A stretch of DNA of 64,000 nucleotides from Deltaproteobacteria bacterium IMCC39524 (GTDB lineage: Bacteria > Desulfobacterota > Desulfuromonadia > Desulfuromonadales > BM103): NCBI GenBank assembly GCA_029667085.1, contig JARUHJ010000004.1:124001-188000 (forward strand), in the 5' to 3' direction. The notes under the pieces were generated by a model. It saw only the letters and a list, made by a program, of their open reading frames with translations. It ran no database searches and was not told the DNA's origin. The translations under genes were made by a program, and so were the position numbers. Positions 16,958 through 25,687 of the stretch are shown piece by piece (within the stretch, counting starts at the first letter, position 1; every line of letters begins with the position of its first letter).

Positions 16958-17752
16958 ATGGACAAGATCAAGGGATTTTACCAAGGAACAGAATATCGCT
17001 CCCCCGAACGCAAGATAGGCTTTCTGAGCAAATTGCTGCCAACGCTCTCTTTCTACATCAGGGCGATTTCAATCGTATACAAGGCAAGCTCAGCAGCCAA
17101 ACGTGGCAATTACGACTCTGTTGACTGGCATAACAGCAGCGCAGCCACCGTTGAAGCTCTGGAGAAAACCGGCTGCCACTTTGAAGTGACCGGTATTGAA
17201 CATATCCAGGGCATCGATCGCCCCATCATTTTTATCGGCAACCACATGAGCACCCTCGAAACCTTTGTGCTGCCATCGCTGATCATGCCGCAGAGCCGTG
17301 ATCTCGACTATGTTATCAAGCGCAGCCTGGTTGATTATCCGATCTTCGGCAATATTGTAAAAACCAGGGATCCTGTCGTCGTTGACCGGGTCAATCCTCG
17401 CGATGACCTCAAGGTTGTCATGGAAGAAGGGGCGAAACGCCTGGATCAGGGTCGCAATCTGATAATCTTTCCCCAGCACACGCGAACGGTTGACTTCGAC
17501 CCGAAGAAATTTAACAGCATCGGTGTCAAGCTTGCTCAAAGAACCGGGGCCATTGTTATTCCCGTCGCGCTTCTGACATGGGCCTGGTCAGCGGGCAAAA
17601 TGGTCAAGGATTTCGGGCCGATCATTCCTTCCCGAACCATTCACTTTGCCTTTGGTGAGCCGATGGAAATAACGGGCAAAGGGCAAGAGGAACAGCAGCG
17701 TATTGTTGACTTCATTCAAAGCCATCTCAAGAGATGGCGAGCAGAGGCTTAA
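16958..17752 (+). CDS. PlsC-like acyltransferase with altered motifs
   Basis: The 264-residue protein has the order of the LPLAT/PlsC fold. Block I reads GNHMSTLETF, an HX4E in place of the usual HX4D. Block III reads FPQHTRTVDFD where FPEGTRS is usual. A later IVIPVAL segment fits block IV. The length and lack of several membrane helices agree with 1-acylglycerol-phosphate acyltransferase-like enzymes. The two substitutions argue for a divergent subgroup whose acceptor may differ. GAAGG precedes the start. It is in an operon with the MFS gene. Confidence 0.75.
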   Translation: MDKIKGFYQGTEYRSPERKIGFLSKLLPTLSFYIRAISIVYKASSAAKRGNYDSVDWHNSSAATVEALEKTGCHFEVTGIEHIQGIDRPIIFIGNHMSTLETFVLPSLIMPQSRDLDYVIKRSLVDYPIFGNIVKTRDPVVVDRVNPRDDLKVVMEEGAKRLDQGRNLIIFPQHTRTVDFDPKKFNSIGVKLAQRTGAIVIPVALLTWAWSAGKMVKDFGPIIPSRTIHFAFGEPMEITGKGQEEQQRIVDFIQSHLKRWRAEA

Positions 17753-17889
17753 AGCCACAGGCGACAGATCTTCTCACGTTCAAAACCGGGACAGCACCTA
17801 TTCAGGGCCAATCCTTTTGTGACGCTCTTGACGTTCCGCCTAGCCGTCACTATATTGACCAGCCAAAGAACATTCACTAAGGAAGAATC

Positions 17890-18771
17890 ATGGCCTCAGA
17901 TTACTATGCTGTGCTCGGTATCGAGAAAAACGCAACGGCCGACCAGATTAAAAAAGCCTACCGTAAACTGGCACTGAAATATCATCCCGACAAAAACCCG
18001 GATGACAAAAAGGCCGAAGAACGCTTCAAGGAAATTTCCGAAGCCTATGCGGTCCTCTCTGATGCTGAGAAGAAGCAGCAATACGACCAGTATGGCGACG
18101 CGGCCTTCCATCAGCGCTTTTCTCAGGAAGATATTTTCCGCAATGCAGACTTCGGAGACATCTTTCGTGAGTTCGGCTTCGGTGGTGGTGGAGACGACGT
18201 CTTCAGCCAAATATTCGGTGGCAGAGGGGGACATCACCGCCCACGACCCAGAAAGGGCCAGGACTACCTGATGCGAATCACGATCCCGTTTCGCCAGGCA
18301 ATCCTCGGCGGAGAAAGACGGGTCGATCTCGAGCGCAACGGTCAGAGCGAGCAGTTACAGGTGCGCATTCCGCCCGGTGTAGAACCAGGGCAGAAGCTGC
18401 GTATCTCCGGCAAAGGAGCGGCCAGCCCGAACGGCGGGCAGAACGGCGACCTGATGTTGGAGATCAACGTCAGCAAAGACACCCGTTTTCGCCGCGAGGA
18501 CAAAAACCTTTATACAACCGTCAAAATCCCATTCACCGGGGCATGTCTCGGCACCACGGTCACCGTAGAAACGCTTGAGGATAGTAAGCGCATCAAAGTG
18601 AAGCCAGGCACACAGAATGGCAGCAAGATCAGGCTCAAAGGCTTCGGTGTGCCTGGCCGGGCAGGGGATACAAACGGTGACCTCTATGCTGTCATTGACA
18701 TTGAGGTACCACAGTTGCTGAGCGAGGAGCAGAAGGTGTTGATAGAGAAGCTTAGAGATCAAGGGGTCTAA
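17890..18771 (+). CDS. DnaJ-class co-chaperone (CbpA-like)
   Basis: The 293-residue protein starts with a J domain (residues 1-70) including YHPDKNP, the HPD tripeptide needed to stimulate DnaK. A Gly/Phe-rich linker follows ([16 protein letters not shown]). Two C-terminal substrate-binding domains come next, without the Cys-rich zinc region of DnaJ itself. This type-II layout matches CbpA. AAGGAAG lies seven bases before the ATG. It is monocistronic and followed by a strong terminator. Confidence 0.9.
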   Translation: MASDYYAVLGIEKNATADQIKKAYRKLALKYHPDKNPDDKKAEERFKEISEAYAVLSDAEKKQQYDQYGDAAFHQRFSQEDIFRNADFGDIFREFGFGGGGDDVFSQIFGGRGGHHRPRPRKGQDYLMRITIPFRQAILGGERRVDLERNGQSEQLQVRIPPGVEPGQKLRISGKGAASPNGGQNGDLMLEINVSKDTRFRREDKNLYTTVKIPFTGACLGTTVTVETLEDSKRIKVKPGTQNGSKIRLKGFGVPGRAGDTNGDLYAVIDIEVPQLLSEEQKVLIEKLRDQGV

Positions 18772-18806
18772 AACGCGAATATTATGTGGCGAGAAATACA
18801 AATAAA

Positions 18807-18845
18807 AACGGCCAGGGCAGAAATGCCCTGGTCGTTAGTTTTTTT
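18807..18845. terminator. bidirectional intrinsic terminator
   Basis: AACGGCCAGGGCA and TGCCCTGGTCGTT form a 13-bp stem with a GAAA loop and T-run on the plus strand. The A-run at 18804-18808 gives a T-run on the minus strand. It serves the dnaJ-like gene and the convergent haem operon. Confidence 0.85.
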
Positions 18846-18877
18846 CGCCACACGCAACTCGCAATGCGCTGCAGTTT

Positions 18878-19060
18878 TTAATGGCAACTTGGATCGTACA
18901 TCATCGATAATCGCCCACGGCTGGACAAACAGTTTGCACAGACTTCGCCTGCATCACCGTATTGCTCTTCAGCCAGGATCAGGCCCGCCTGAACCGACGC
19001 GTCGTCCGGCAGATTGTCGGGATCAAACTCTGTGCCACAATGTCGACAGGTTATCATCAT
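18878..19060 (-). CDS. small C4 zinc-ribbon protein
   Basis: This gene encodes 60 residues with CRHC near the N-terminus and CANC near residue 42, a likely zinc ribbon. Its ATG overlaps the ferrochelatase stop (AAATGATG), so it appears translationally coupled to hemH. It precedes the bidirectional terminator and is therefore the last gene of the haem operon. The family is not recognised. A role linked to metal or haem handling is inference from position only. Confidence 0.65.
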   Translation of the reverse strand: MMITCRHCGTEFDPDNLPDDASVQAGLILAEEQYGDAGEVCANCLSSRGRLSMMYDPSCH

Positions 19061-20106
19061 TTTTGCTCCAGATGATTACGCACCAATGCCGCCAGAGACT
19101 CTATAAAGTCCTGGTTATCATTGAGTGAAGGGGTTCTTTCAAAGCGCGGCAAACCAACCTCCTCTGCGTGCATGCGAAACTCGAAATCAATCTCCTGCAG
19201 TGTTTCGATATGATCCGACACGAAAGAGATCGGCACGATCAAGGCGCCGGGAGCTTGTTCTGCACCAAGTTGGTCGAGAACTTCCAGGGTGTCGGGCTCC
19301 ATCCACTGCACCGGCCCGCTACGACTCTGAAAGCCGAGCCTCCAGGGATGATCGGGGAAACGCTCCATCACCCCTCGCACCGTAGAGGTTACATGGTCGA
19401 GGTAGGGATCTCCTTCATCAATAAACTTCTGCGGCAAGGCATGTGCAGAGAAAAGAATCGGGATTTCATCACGGGAAAGTTCGTGGAACTTTTCCAGCCC
19501 TTCTCGTATCCGGCTAGCCAGGGCATCAAGATAAGCGGGCCAATCGTACCATTCACGAATGATCGTATATTCAAGTTCCGGGTAAACCCGTGATGCGGCG
19601 GCTTCAAAATCCTTGATACTGCTACCCGTGGTGGCGCTGGTATAGTGCGGGTACATGGAAAGGACAATGGCCTGCGTAATGCCCTCCTGTTTCATGCGCC
19701 GCAGACTCTCCTCGGCACGAGGTTGCCAGTAGCGCATAGCTACGAACGGCTTGACCTGATCACCAAGTTCACGAGCAACCCCCGCAGCCTGTTTTTCAGT
19801 CCACTCCAGCAGTGGAGATTTGCCACCGATTGACGCATAGTTGACCTTGACCTTCGGTGCACGCAGCGCACTGATCATGAAAGCAAAGGGCTTTTGCAGC
19901 AGTGCGCCTGCCGGCAACTGGATCAGATCCCGATCAGAGAAGAGGTTATAGAGAAACGGGCGGACCGCTCTTAACGAGTCGGGTCCGCCCATATTCAGAA
20001 GAACTAAACCCGCGGGTTTCTCAAGAGAAACCCGGGGTTGGGGATTGGCGGCTGGGGGCTGGTTTTCCACGTTCCACGTCCCTCTTTCCGTGCGTTTATT
20101 TACCAC
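19057..20106 (-). CDS. hemH: ferrochelatase
   Basis: The frame encodes up to 349 residues from GTG 20106. Ferrochelatase motifs are clear: GLVLLNMGGPDS near the N-terminus, the catalytic His in ILFSAHALPQKFIDEGDPY, and GFQSRSGPVQW. It inserts iron into protoporphyrin IX (or a related porphyrin). The start is uncertain. The first 30 or so residues (GTWNVENQPPAANPQP) are translated from an intergenic-type repeat, and the usual N-terminus lies only a few residues before GLVLLN, with no good ATG. It overlaps the end of hemE by 11 bases. Confidence 0.9.
   Translation of the reverse strand: MVNKRTERGTWNVENQPPAANPQPRVSLEKPAGLVLLNMGGPDSLRAVRPFLYNLFSDRDLIQLPAGALLQKPFAFMISALRAPKVKVNYASIGGKSPLLEWTEKQAAGVARELGDQVKPFVAMRYWQPRAEESLRRMKQEGITQAIVLSMYPHYTSATTGSSIKDFEAAASRVYPELEYTIIREWYDWPAYLDALASRIREGLEKFHELSRDEIPILFSAHALPQKFIDEGDPYLDHVTSTVRGVMERFPDHPWRLGFQSRSGPVQWMEPDTLEVLDQLGAEQAPGALIVPISFVSDHIETLQEIDFEFRMHAEEVGLPRFERTPSLNDNQDFIESLAALVRNHLEQK
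20017..20092. repeat. heptamer-array repeat at the hemE-hemH junction, family C
   Basis: The segment has G-rich 7-base units (GGGATTG, GCGGCTG, GGGGCTG) next to units CCACGTT, CCACGTC and CCTCTTT. An inverted pair GGGTTTCTC/GAGAAACCC sits at its left edge. The style matches the other short-unit arrays of the window. This copy lies inside the presumed 5' end of hemH. Confidence 0.55.
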
Positions 20107-21133
20107 TCAAGCGGTGAACACATTCAACCATATGGATGGCGTTCTCAGGTGGAACCGTCGGCAGGATGCCATGGCCAAGATTGAAGATGAAGCCAGGACG
20201 ACCAGCGTTCTCATCGAGAATGCGCTGCACCTCACGCTCAATGTGATCCTTCGGAGCATAGAGCACGGTCGGGTCGAGGTTGCCCTGTACGGCAACATCG
20301 GGGCCGATGATGTCACGAGCCTTACCGAGGTTGACGTGCCAGTCGAGACCAAGCACATCGGCGCCAGCTTCCTTAACCAATTCGAGCATGGTACCGCCAT
20401 TTTTGACGAAGTAAATGACCGGGATACCGTCACGGTTGAGGCCGTTGATCAGCTCCTTGACGTAAGGAAGGATATAGCGCTCGTAATCGTGAGGTGCCAG
20501 CAGACCACCCCAGGTATCGAAAATCTGGATGGCCTGGGCACCGGCTTCGATCTGCATGTTGAGGTAGCGCCGATCCATCTCGGTGATCTTCTTCATCAGG
20601 GCATCGTAAAGCGGGAAGTCCGAATACATCATCTGCTTGAGAGATGCAAAGTCCTTGCTGCCTTTACCTTCGACCATGTAACAGGCGAGAGTAAAAGGCG
20701 CGCCGCCAAAACCGATCAGAGGTACGCGGCCTTCAAAGGCAACCCGCAGACGCTTGATAATGGCCGGCACATAAGAGACCGCCTGGCTCATATCCTCAGG
20801 TACCACTAGAGCATCAACATCAGCAGCGGTGCGAATCGGGTCTTCAAAGACAGGCCCCGGAACGAAATCAAGTTTCATCCCCATCGGCTCAATCGGTGTC
20901 AGGATATCTGAGAAAAGGATCGCTGCATCAGCATCGAGGATATCGATCGGCTGGATGGTGACTTCCGCAGCGCGGGCGGGGTCTTTGCAGAGATCGAGAA
21001 AGGTGCCGCCGCCCTTGGCGCGGACATCCTTGTAGCATTGCAGGTAGCGACCAGCCTGGCGCATCAGCCATACGGGAACATAGTCAGTTGGCTGGCCCCA
21101 GCAAGCCTTGATGAACGTGTATTCTTGAGACAT
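20096..21133 (-). CDS. hemE: uroporphyrinogen decarboxylase
   Basis: The 345-residue protein has the family length. The N-terminal signature reads PVWLMRQAGRYLQ, with the Arg residues that bind substrate carboxylates. IGFGGAPFTLACYM and the central IFDTWGGLLAPHDYERY follow, and a C-terminal FNLGHGILPTVPPEN carries the invariant His. It converts uroporphyrinogen III to coproporphyrinogen III. The gene lies between the radical SAM gene and hemH on the minus strand. The ATG follows AGGAGGA. Confidence 0.96.
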   Translation of the reverse strand: MSQEYTFIKACWGQPTDYVPVWLMRQAGRYLQCYKDVRAKGGGTFLDLCKDPARAAEVTIQPIDILDADAAILFSDILTPIEPMGMKLDFVPGPVFEDPIRTAADVDALVVPEDMSQAVSYVPAIIKRLRVAFEGRVPLIGFGGAPFTLACYMVEGKGSKDFASLKQMMYSDFPLYDALMKKITEMDRRYLNMQIEAGAQAIQIFDTWGGLLAPHDYERYILPYVKELINGLNRDGIPVIYFVKNGGTMLELVKEAGADVLGLDWHVNLGKARDIIGPDVAVQGNLDPTVLYAPKDHIEREVQRILDENAGRPGFIFNLGHGILPTVPPENAIHMVECVHRLSGK

Positions 21134-21154
21134 GAAAATCCTCCTGAAATTATC

Positions 21155-21216
21155 GTGAAAAGTGAAATGTGAAACGTGAAAGATTACGACCAGTCACTTT
21201 TCACGTTATACGTTTT
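21155..21216. repeat. inverted heptamer-array repeat, family D
   Basis: Four successive 7-base units GTGAAAA, GTGAAAT, GTGAAAC, GTGAAAG (21155-21182) face inverted units TCACTTT, TCACGTT, ATACGTT (21194-21216). The element fills the gap between the radical SAM gene and hemE and would form a long imperfect hairpin in their transcript. Confidence 0.75.
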
Positions 21217-21222
21217 GGTCTC

Positions 21223-22338
21223 TTAAGATTTTTCTTTTGCAGCATTTTCAGCCGCTTCTTTTTCCATACGCTTCAAAGTACGCGGCGGCAGGTAATTGCA
21301 GAAAGGCTCCTCTGCCATGTAATCGCCGTAAACAGCATCGGCACGTGCGCGGCAACCACCACAGACGTTGATGAACTCGCACTCCCCGCATTTGCCCTTG
21401 TACTTTTTGAAATTGCGAAGGTCGTTGAAAGTCTTGCTGTTGAACCAGAGATCCTTGAACGGCACCTGTTTAACATTGCCGACCGAGGAATGGAAGTAGG
21501 AACAGGGCTTGAGATTACCGAAGCAATCTATCAGGCAGATGGTCTGGGCAGCGATACAGCCTTTGCCGCCGCCGGTGGAGAAGGTCAGGCTGCGCCGCTT
21601 GAAATCAACGCCTTCGGCTTTGGCCATCTGCGGCACAACGCGATAGTAATGCGGGGCGCAGGTCGGGCGCATCAGGATCTCATCCTCCCCCTTCTCCTGT
21701 TGATAGTGCCAGGACAGGATCTCCTCGTAATCTTCCTTGGAAACCAGTTCGTTCATAATATCTTCGCCACGCCCGGTCGGTACAATCATGAACATATACC
21801 AGGCTGTTGCGCCAAGCTCTTTAGCCACCTTGAAAGTGGCACCGATGTCCTTCTGATTACGCTTGGTAAACGAAGAGTTGATCAGGAACTTGATGCCGTT
21901 TCGATTAAGGATTTCTGCAGCTCGCACCACACCGTCAAAGGCTCCCGGGCAGGCACGGAAGTCATCATGAATTTCAGCGGTTGAGCCATCAAGAGACAAG
22001 GAGACCATCTTGATGTCGGCTTCAATCATCTGCTGGCAGACTTCATCCGTGATCAGGGTGCCGTTGGTGGCCATGCACATTCGCAGACCTTTGCTGGTAC
22101 CATAACGGGCAATTTCAAAGATATCCTTACGCAACAAAGGCTCTCCGCCAGAGAGGACCATGACCGGCTGGCTGACCTCACAGATGTCGTCAATCAGCTT
22201 GAAGGCCTCTTCGGTATTAAAATCGCCAACAGCCGCATCCATATCGGAGGAACAGCGGCAGTGTACACAGTTTAAATTGCATCGCTGGGTCGACTCCCAG
22301 GCAATCCATTTAGGGATATACTCTTCTTTTGGCGCCAT
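21223..22338 (-). CDS. radical SAM/SPASM protein, AhbD/NirJ-like
   Basis: The 371-residue protein has the radical SAM cluster motif CNLNCVHC (CX3CX2C) near residue 19, a GGEPLL motif near residue 66, and a C-terminal SPASM Cys set ([12 protein letters not shown], then [13 protein letters not shown]). This layout matches AhbC/AhbD/NirJ enzymes of alternative haem and haem d1 synthesis, such as Fe-coproporphyrin III decarboxylase. Its place before hemE and hemH supports a tetrapyrrole role. It could instead modify a peptide, as other SPASM proteins do, but no precursor peptide is seen nearby. Confidence 0.8.
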   Translation of the reverse strand: MAPKEEYIPKWIAWESTQRCNLNCVHCRCSSDMDAAVGDFNTEEAFKLIDDICEVSQPVMVLSGGEPLLRKDIFEIARYGTSKGLRMCMATNGTLITDEVCQQMIEADIKMVSLSLDGSTAEIHDDFRACPGAFDGVVRAAEILNRNGIKFLINSSFTKRNQKDIGATFKVAKELGATAWYMFMIVPTGRGEDIMNELVSKEDYEEILSWHYQQEKGEDEILMRPTCAPHYYRVVPQMAKAEGVDFKRRSLTFSTGGGKGCIAAQTICLIDCFGNLKPCSYFHSSVGNVKQVPFKDLWFNSKTFNDLRNFKKYKGKCGECEFINVCGGCRARADAVYGDYMAEEPFCNYLPPRTLKRMEKEAAENAAKEKS

Positions 22339-22384
22339 ATCGGCAACTCCTTAAAGATACTTGTTTTTTCAGAGAAAAGAATGC

Positions 22385-22405
22385 GGTTCGGGGCTACCCC
22401 GAACC
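22385..22405 (-). other. perfect hairpin at the 5' end of the haem operon mRNA
   Basis: GGTTCGGGG and CCCCGAACC form a 9-bp perfect stem with a 3-base loop, a few bases after the predicted transcription start near 22409 (minus strand). It may stabilise the mRNA or take part in regulation. No T-run adjoins it. Confidence 0.45.
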
Positions 22406-22415
22406 ACAAGAAGAC

Positions 22416-22445
22416 ATTTTACAACAAGACAAACCGCGATGACAA
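22416..22445 (-). promoter_or_regulatory. promoter of the radical SAM-hemE-hemH operon
   Basis: Read on the minus strand, TTGTCA (22445-22440) and TAAAAT (22421-22416) are 18 bases apart, each matching five of six consensus bases. It lies after the terminators of the upstream gene. Confidence 0.6.
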
Positions 22446-22462
22446 GTGATTATGGACTTTCT

Positions 22463-22495
22463 AAAAATGAACGCCCCCACAGCAAGCTGCGGGGG
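22463..22495 (-). terminator. second terminator-like hairpin after the nitronate monooxygenase gene
   Basis: On the minus strand CCCCCGCAGC pairs with GCTGTGGGGG (one G-U pair). Five T follow after a five-base gap. It probably backs up the terminator at 22538-22563. Confidence 0.45.
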
Positions 22496-22537
22496 ACTGG
22501 ACTCAACGATTGATTAAAGCCAAACAACCGAAAACGA

Positions 22538-22563
22538 TAAAAAAGGCAGCCCGAAGGCTGCCT
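22538..22563 (-). terminator. intrinsic terminator of the nitronate monooxygenase-like gene
   Basis: On the minus strand AGGCAGCC, loop TTCG, GGCTGCCT is followed by a run of T (A-run 22539-22544 on the plus strand). The stem is 8 bp and perfect. Confidence 0.85.
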
Positions 22564-22589
22564 CTCTGAAAGGATTATGGGGACAATAC

Positions 22590-23663
22590 TTAACGACTCG
22601 CCGCCTGTGTCGCCTCTCCGTGAAAAAACTCAGCAAAGATTCCGGCCACGGTTTCGATCTTCGTTGCCTTCCAGGCGTTGGTGCCACAAAAGACCAACCC
22701 GGTTTCTGTGTCCCCGCGCTGGGCGCGGTCAAGAGCATGCACGATGCAGAAGCGCTCCCCCGAAGACTTATATGCGCACTTACGCAGGCAGCCGGTCGGA
22801 CAGGTAGGTGTCATCACCAGGTCACGTTCGCGAATCGCTTCGACATTACGAATCAGGGCTCTTCCCGGCAAGCCTGCCGGACTCATGAGCAGGCCGATAT
22901 CTTCCTTGCTGCAATCCAGGTACGCCTGTTTGAACGCATCATCGGCATCACATTCTTCGGTGCAGACAAAGCGGGTCCCCATCTGAACGCCATCGGCGCC
23001 CTGCTCCATAGCATACTGGAAATCTTCGTGATCCCAGACACCGCCGGCAGCAATAATCGGGATATCGAGGTTCCACTTGTTACGGAAATACTCTTTAACT
23101 CCACGAACCGTCGCGTACTGGTCGTACCCGCCGGTGCCAATTTTTTCCAGCTTTTCACCAAGGTGGCCACCGGCCGTATCGGGATCTTCTACGACCACGG
23201 CATCGGGGAGGCGGCCGTAAGCTTTGTGCCATTTTCGGGCGATCAATTCGGCGGCCTTGATTGAAGAAACAATCGGCACCAGAGCAACATCAGGCCATTC
23301 AGCGGTTAACTCCGGCAGGTTCATCGGTAATCCGGCACCGCTGACAATCAGCTTGGCACCGCCTTCACAAGAAGCCTTGACCAGTGCAGCATAGTCGGTT
23401 ACAGCGACCATGCAGTTGGTACCGATCACACCATCAGGGGCAATCGCGTAAGCCTTTGCCAGCTCATCCTTGAGAGACTGAGGCTCTATGGCGAAGTAAT
23501 TGTCACCGGTGTACTGGGGATCGTTCAGGGCGATACCGGCAGACGCCACAAGACCGACGCCGCCACAACGAGCAACATGGCCAGCCAGGCGGTGCCCTGA
23601 AACACGCACGGCCATGCCGCCCTGAATCAGGGGATAAGTGACTTCATGTTTACCGATGCGCAT
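22590..23663 (-). CDS. nitronate monooxygenase-like FMN protein
   Basis: The 357-residue TIM-barrel protein begins with YPLIQGGMAVRVSG and contains VVVEDPDTAGGH and GADGVQMGTRFV, the FMN phosphate-binding signature of the nitronate monooxygenase/2-nitropropane dioxygenase family. A Cys-rich stretch near the C-terminus (CPTGCLRKC, then GERFC) is not part of the classic enzyme and might bind a metal or cluster. Homologs of this length are common in anaerobes, where nitroalkane oxidation is unlikely to be the main role. It forms its own transcription unit with two terminators. Confidence 0.8.
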   Translation of the reverse strand: MRIGKHEVTYPLIQGGMAVRVSGHRLAGHVARCGGVGLVASAGIALNDPQYTGDNYFAIEPQSLKDELAKAYAIAPDGVIGTNCMVAVTDYAALVKASCEGGAKLIVSGAGLPMNLPELTAEWPDVALVPIVSSIKAAELIARKWHKAYGRLPDAVVVEDPDTAGGHLGEKLEKIGTGGYDQYATVRGVKEYFRNKWNLDIPIIAAGGVWDHEDFQYAMEQGADGVQMGTRFVCTEECDADDAFKQAYLDCSKEDIGLLMSPAGLPGRALIRNVEAIRERDLVMTPTCPTGCLRKCAYKSSGERFCIVHALDRAQRGDTETGLVFCGTNAWKATKIETVAGIFAEFFHGEATQAASR

Positions 23664-23804
23664 ATTCGCTCCTTAAACTCCGTAATAAGTGGCTTAATCA
23701 CTCCTCAATTTAACAAAGGTTCATTGGGCGCTTTGTAATAATTCTGTAAAAACTTTCTGCACTTCCACTTGTCGCACAGCGCCTGTAATGGTAAAGATGG
23801 GCCT

Positions 23805-24767
23805 ATGAACTGGCTGAAACGTATATTTAATCCGCTCATGGCTTTCATCGGCATCCAGGTCGCCTGGGTGCTTGCAGTGATTGTCTGGCTTAACTGGTTT
23901 CTCGGTAATCACCGCAAGCTGAGAGCACTGGCCGAAAAATACAGCCCAGAGCTTCTGGTTGGTGGCCCTGACTGGTTGATCCTGACAGAGGGGTTGCTGC
24001 TGCTGGTTTCCATACTGGTCGGCGTTTACGTCATCTTCCTGTACTGGCGCAAACAATCCTCCCTGGTTCGCGAGCAACGCCAGTTTATCTCCCAGGTGAC
24101 CCACGAACTCAAATCACCGCTGGCCTCGCTGCAACTGCACCTGGAAACAGTGCGTCGCCACCAACCCTCACCTGAGCAGATGGCTCCCTTTGTAGAGACC
24201 ATGCTGAGCGATGCGAACCGACTCAACGGACTGATCGACAACTTGCTGTCGGCTAACCGGGTCGGTCAGAAGCATTGGCGGCTCGAACTCCAATCAATCG
24301 ACTTCAGTGCCTTTGTCGAGAAGTATTTCCGGGATCGTCAATTTACCCTGCCCAAAGCCGGCAAGTTATCGCTCGACATCAAGCCTGGAATTTTCGCCGC
24401 AATAGACCAGGACGCGATGGAAACCGTTTTACGCAACCTCCTGGAAAACGCGGTCCTCTATTCCGACCAGTCTCCGGAAATCATGATCTCTTTGAGCAGC
24501 GACCAGAATCACTGTTATCTTGTCTTTACCGACCACGGCCGCGGTATCGAACTTAACGACCAGAAGAAAATCTTCAACATTTTCTATCGCGTGCGTCGCA
24601 AAAACGAAAATATCCGCGGCACCGGCCTCGGACTTTTCATCGTACATGCCAACATCCTGCGCCATCACGGCCAGGTCAAAGTTGAAAGTCAAGGCCAGGG
24701 CCAGGGGACAACCTTCAGGATCACCCTCCCCCTCACAGGATCAGCGTCGACAACAGAGGCCTCATGA
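23805..24767 (+). CDS. membrane sensor histidine kinase
   Basis: ATG 23805 gives 320 residues; an upstream TTG in frame is less likely. Two transmembrane helices (about 8-30 and 63-85) flank a short periplasmic loop of roughly 30 residues. No HAMP domain is evident. The dimerisation box QVTHELKSPL carries the phospho-His near residue 99. The ATPase domain shows NLLENAVLYS, GRGIEL and GTGLGLF. The small sensor loop suggests that it senses through the membrane or a partner. Its stop overlaps the start of the response regulator gene. Confidence 0.9.
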   Translation: MNWLKRIFNPLMAFIGIQVAWVLAVIVWLNWFLGNHRKLRALAEKYSPELLVGGPDWLILTEGLLLLVSILVGVYVIFLYWRKQSSLVREQRQFISQVTHELKSPLASLQLHLETVRRHQPSPEQMAPFVETMLSDANRLNGLIDNLLSANRVGQKHWRLELQSIDFSAFVEKYFRDRQFTLPKAGKLSLDIKPGIFAAIDQDAMETVLRNLLENAVLYSDQSPEIMISLSSDQNHCYLVFTDHGRGIELNDQKKIFNIFYRVRRKNENIRGTGLGLFIVHANILRHHGQVKVESQGQGQGTTFRITLPLTGSASTTEAS

Positions 24768-25474
24768 AAAAACCACACATCCTCCTCGTCGAAGACGAAA
24801 AACACATCGCCCAGGGCATCATCTTCAACCTTGAGCTTGAAGGTTTTCTGATCACTCATACCGAAACGGGCGCCGCTGCAATGGACGCCTTCGGTCGCCA
24901 GTCTTTCGACCTGGTGGTTCTCGACTTGATGCTTCCGGACAGTCATGGTTTTGACCTCTGCAGAGAGATGCGCAAAACCCAGCCAAAGCTGCCGATCCTT
25001 ATGCTTACAGCCCTGGGTGAAGAGCAGGATCGAGTCAGCGGGCTGAAAGAAGGGGCCGACGACTATCTCACCAAGCCGTTTAGCCTCGATGAATTCCTTT
25101 TGCGCATTCGTGGCATGTTACGCCGTTCAGCATGGTATCAGCCCTCACAGATAAAAACAGAAGGCTACCAGTTCGGCAACAACCTCATCGACCTGAACAA
25201 TCTGGCGGCAGAAACCACAAAAGGCAAGATCAGGATTACCGAGCTCGAAGGTCGCATGTTGGCTATATTTTTCAGCAATGAAGGGGAAACCCTGACCCGG
25301 GCGACCTTGTTAAAATCAGTCTGGGGCATGGCTGAAGACACGGAAACCCGCACGCTCGACAATTTCATTGTCCGCATCCGCAAGTACTTCGAAGAGGACC
25401 CGGCCAATCCGAAGCATTTCCTCACGGTACGCGGACGAGGGTATCGGTTTGTGCGAAAACCTGAGCACGGGTAG
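24764..25474 (+). CDS. OmpR/PhoB-family response regulator
   Basis: The 236-residue protein has a receiver domain with VEDEKH, the phospho-Asp in VVLDLMLPDSHG near residue 54, and KPFSLDE containing the conserved Lys. A winged-helix DNA-binding domain follows from about residue 135, ending HFLTVRGRGYRFV. It overlaps the kinase gene by four bases and is its cognate partner. The targets are unknown. A pair of repeat arms follows the gene. Confidence 0.92.
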   Translation: MKKPHILLVEDEKHIAQGIIFNLELEGFLITHTETGAAAMDAFGRQSFDLVVLDLMLPDSHGFDLCREMRKTQPKLPILMLTALGEEQDRVSGLKEGADDYLTKPFSLDEFLLRIRGMLRRSAWYQPSQIKTEGYQFGNNLIDLNNLAAETTKGKIRITELEGRMLAIFFSNEGETLTRATLLKSVWGMAEDTETRTLDNFIVRIRKYFEEDPANPKHFLTVRGRGYRFVRKPEHG

Positions 25475-25476
25475 TT

Positions 25477-25621
25477 TTTAACGCAAAGGCGCAAAGAATA
25501 ATATCGAGACGCAAAGAAAGACTTAAGCGCTAAAGCTTAACCCTGATCTGGCTTAGACCTCAATGACATGTCAGATTTCCCCTTTGCGACATGCTTGAAC
25601 CCTTCGCGTCTTTGCGTTAAA
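25477..25621. repeat. inverted octamer-array arms, family A copy 2
   Basis: TTTAACGCAAAGGCGCAAAG (25477-25496) and its near reverse complement CTTCGCGTCTTTGCGTTAAA (25602-25621) match at 17 of 20 positions and are separated by about 105 bases. A further unit GACGCAAAGA lies at 25508-25517. The units match those of the repeat at 13204-13274. Confidence 0.7.
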
Positions 25622-25687
25622 GTTCTGCTCTGCTTCTGACATAACCATCGATCAAGTCATAACCTTTAAATTGAGGAGGAAACTATA

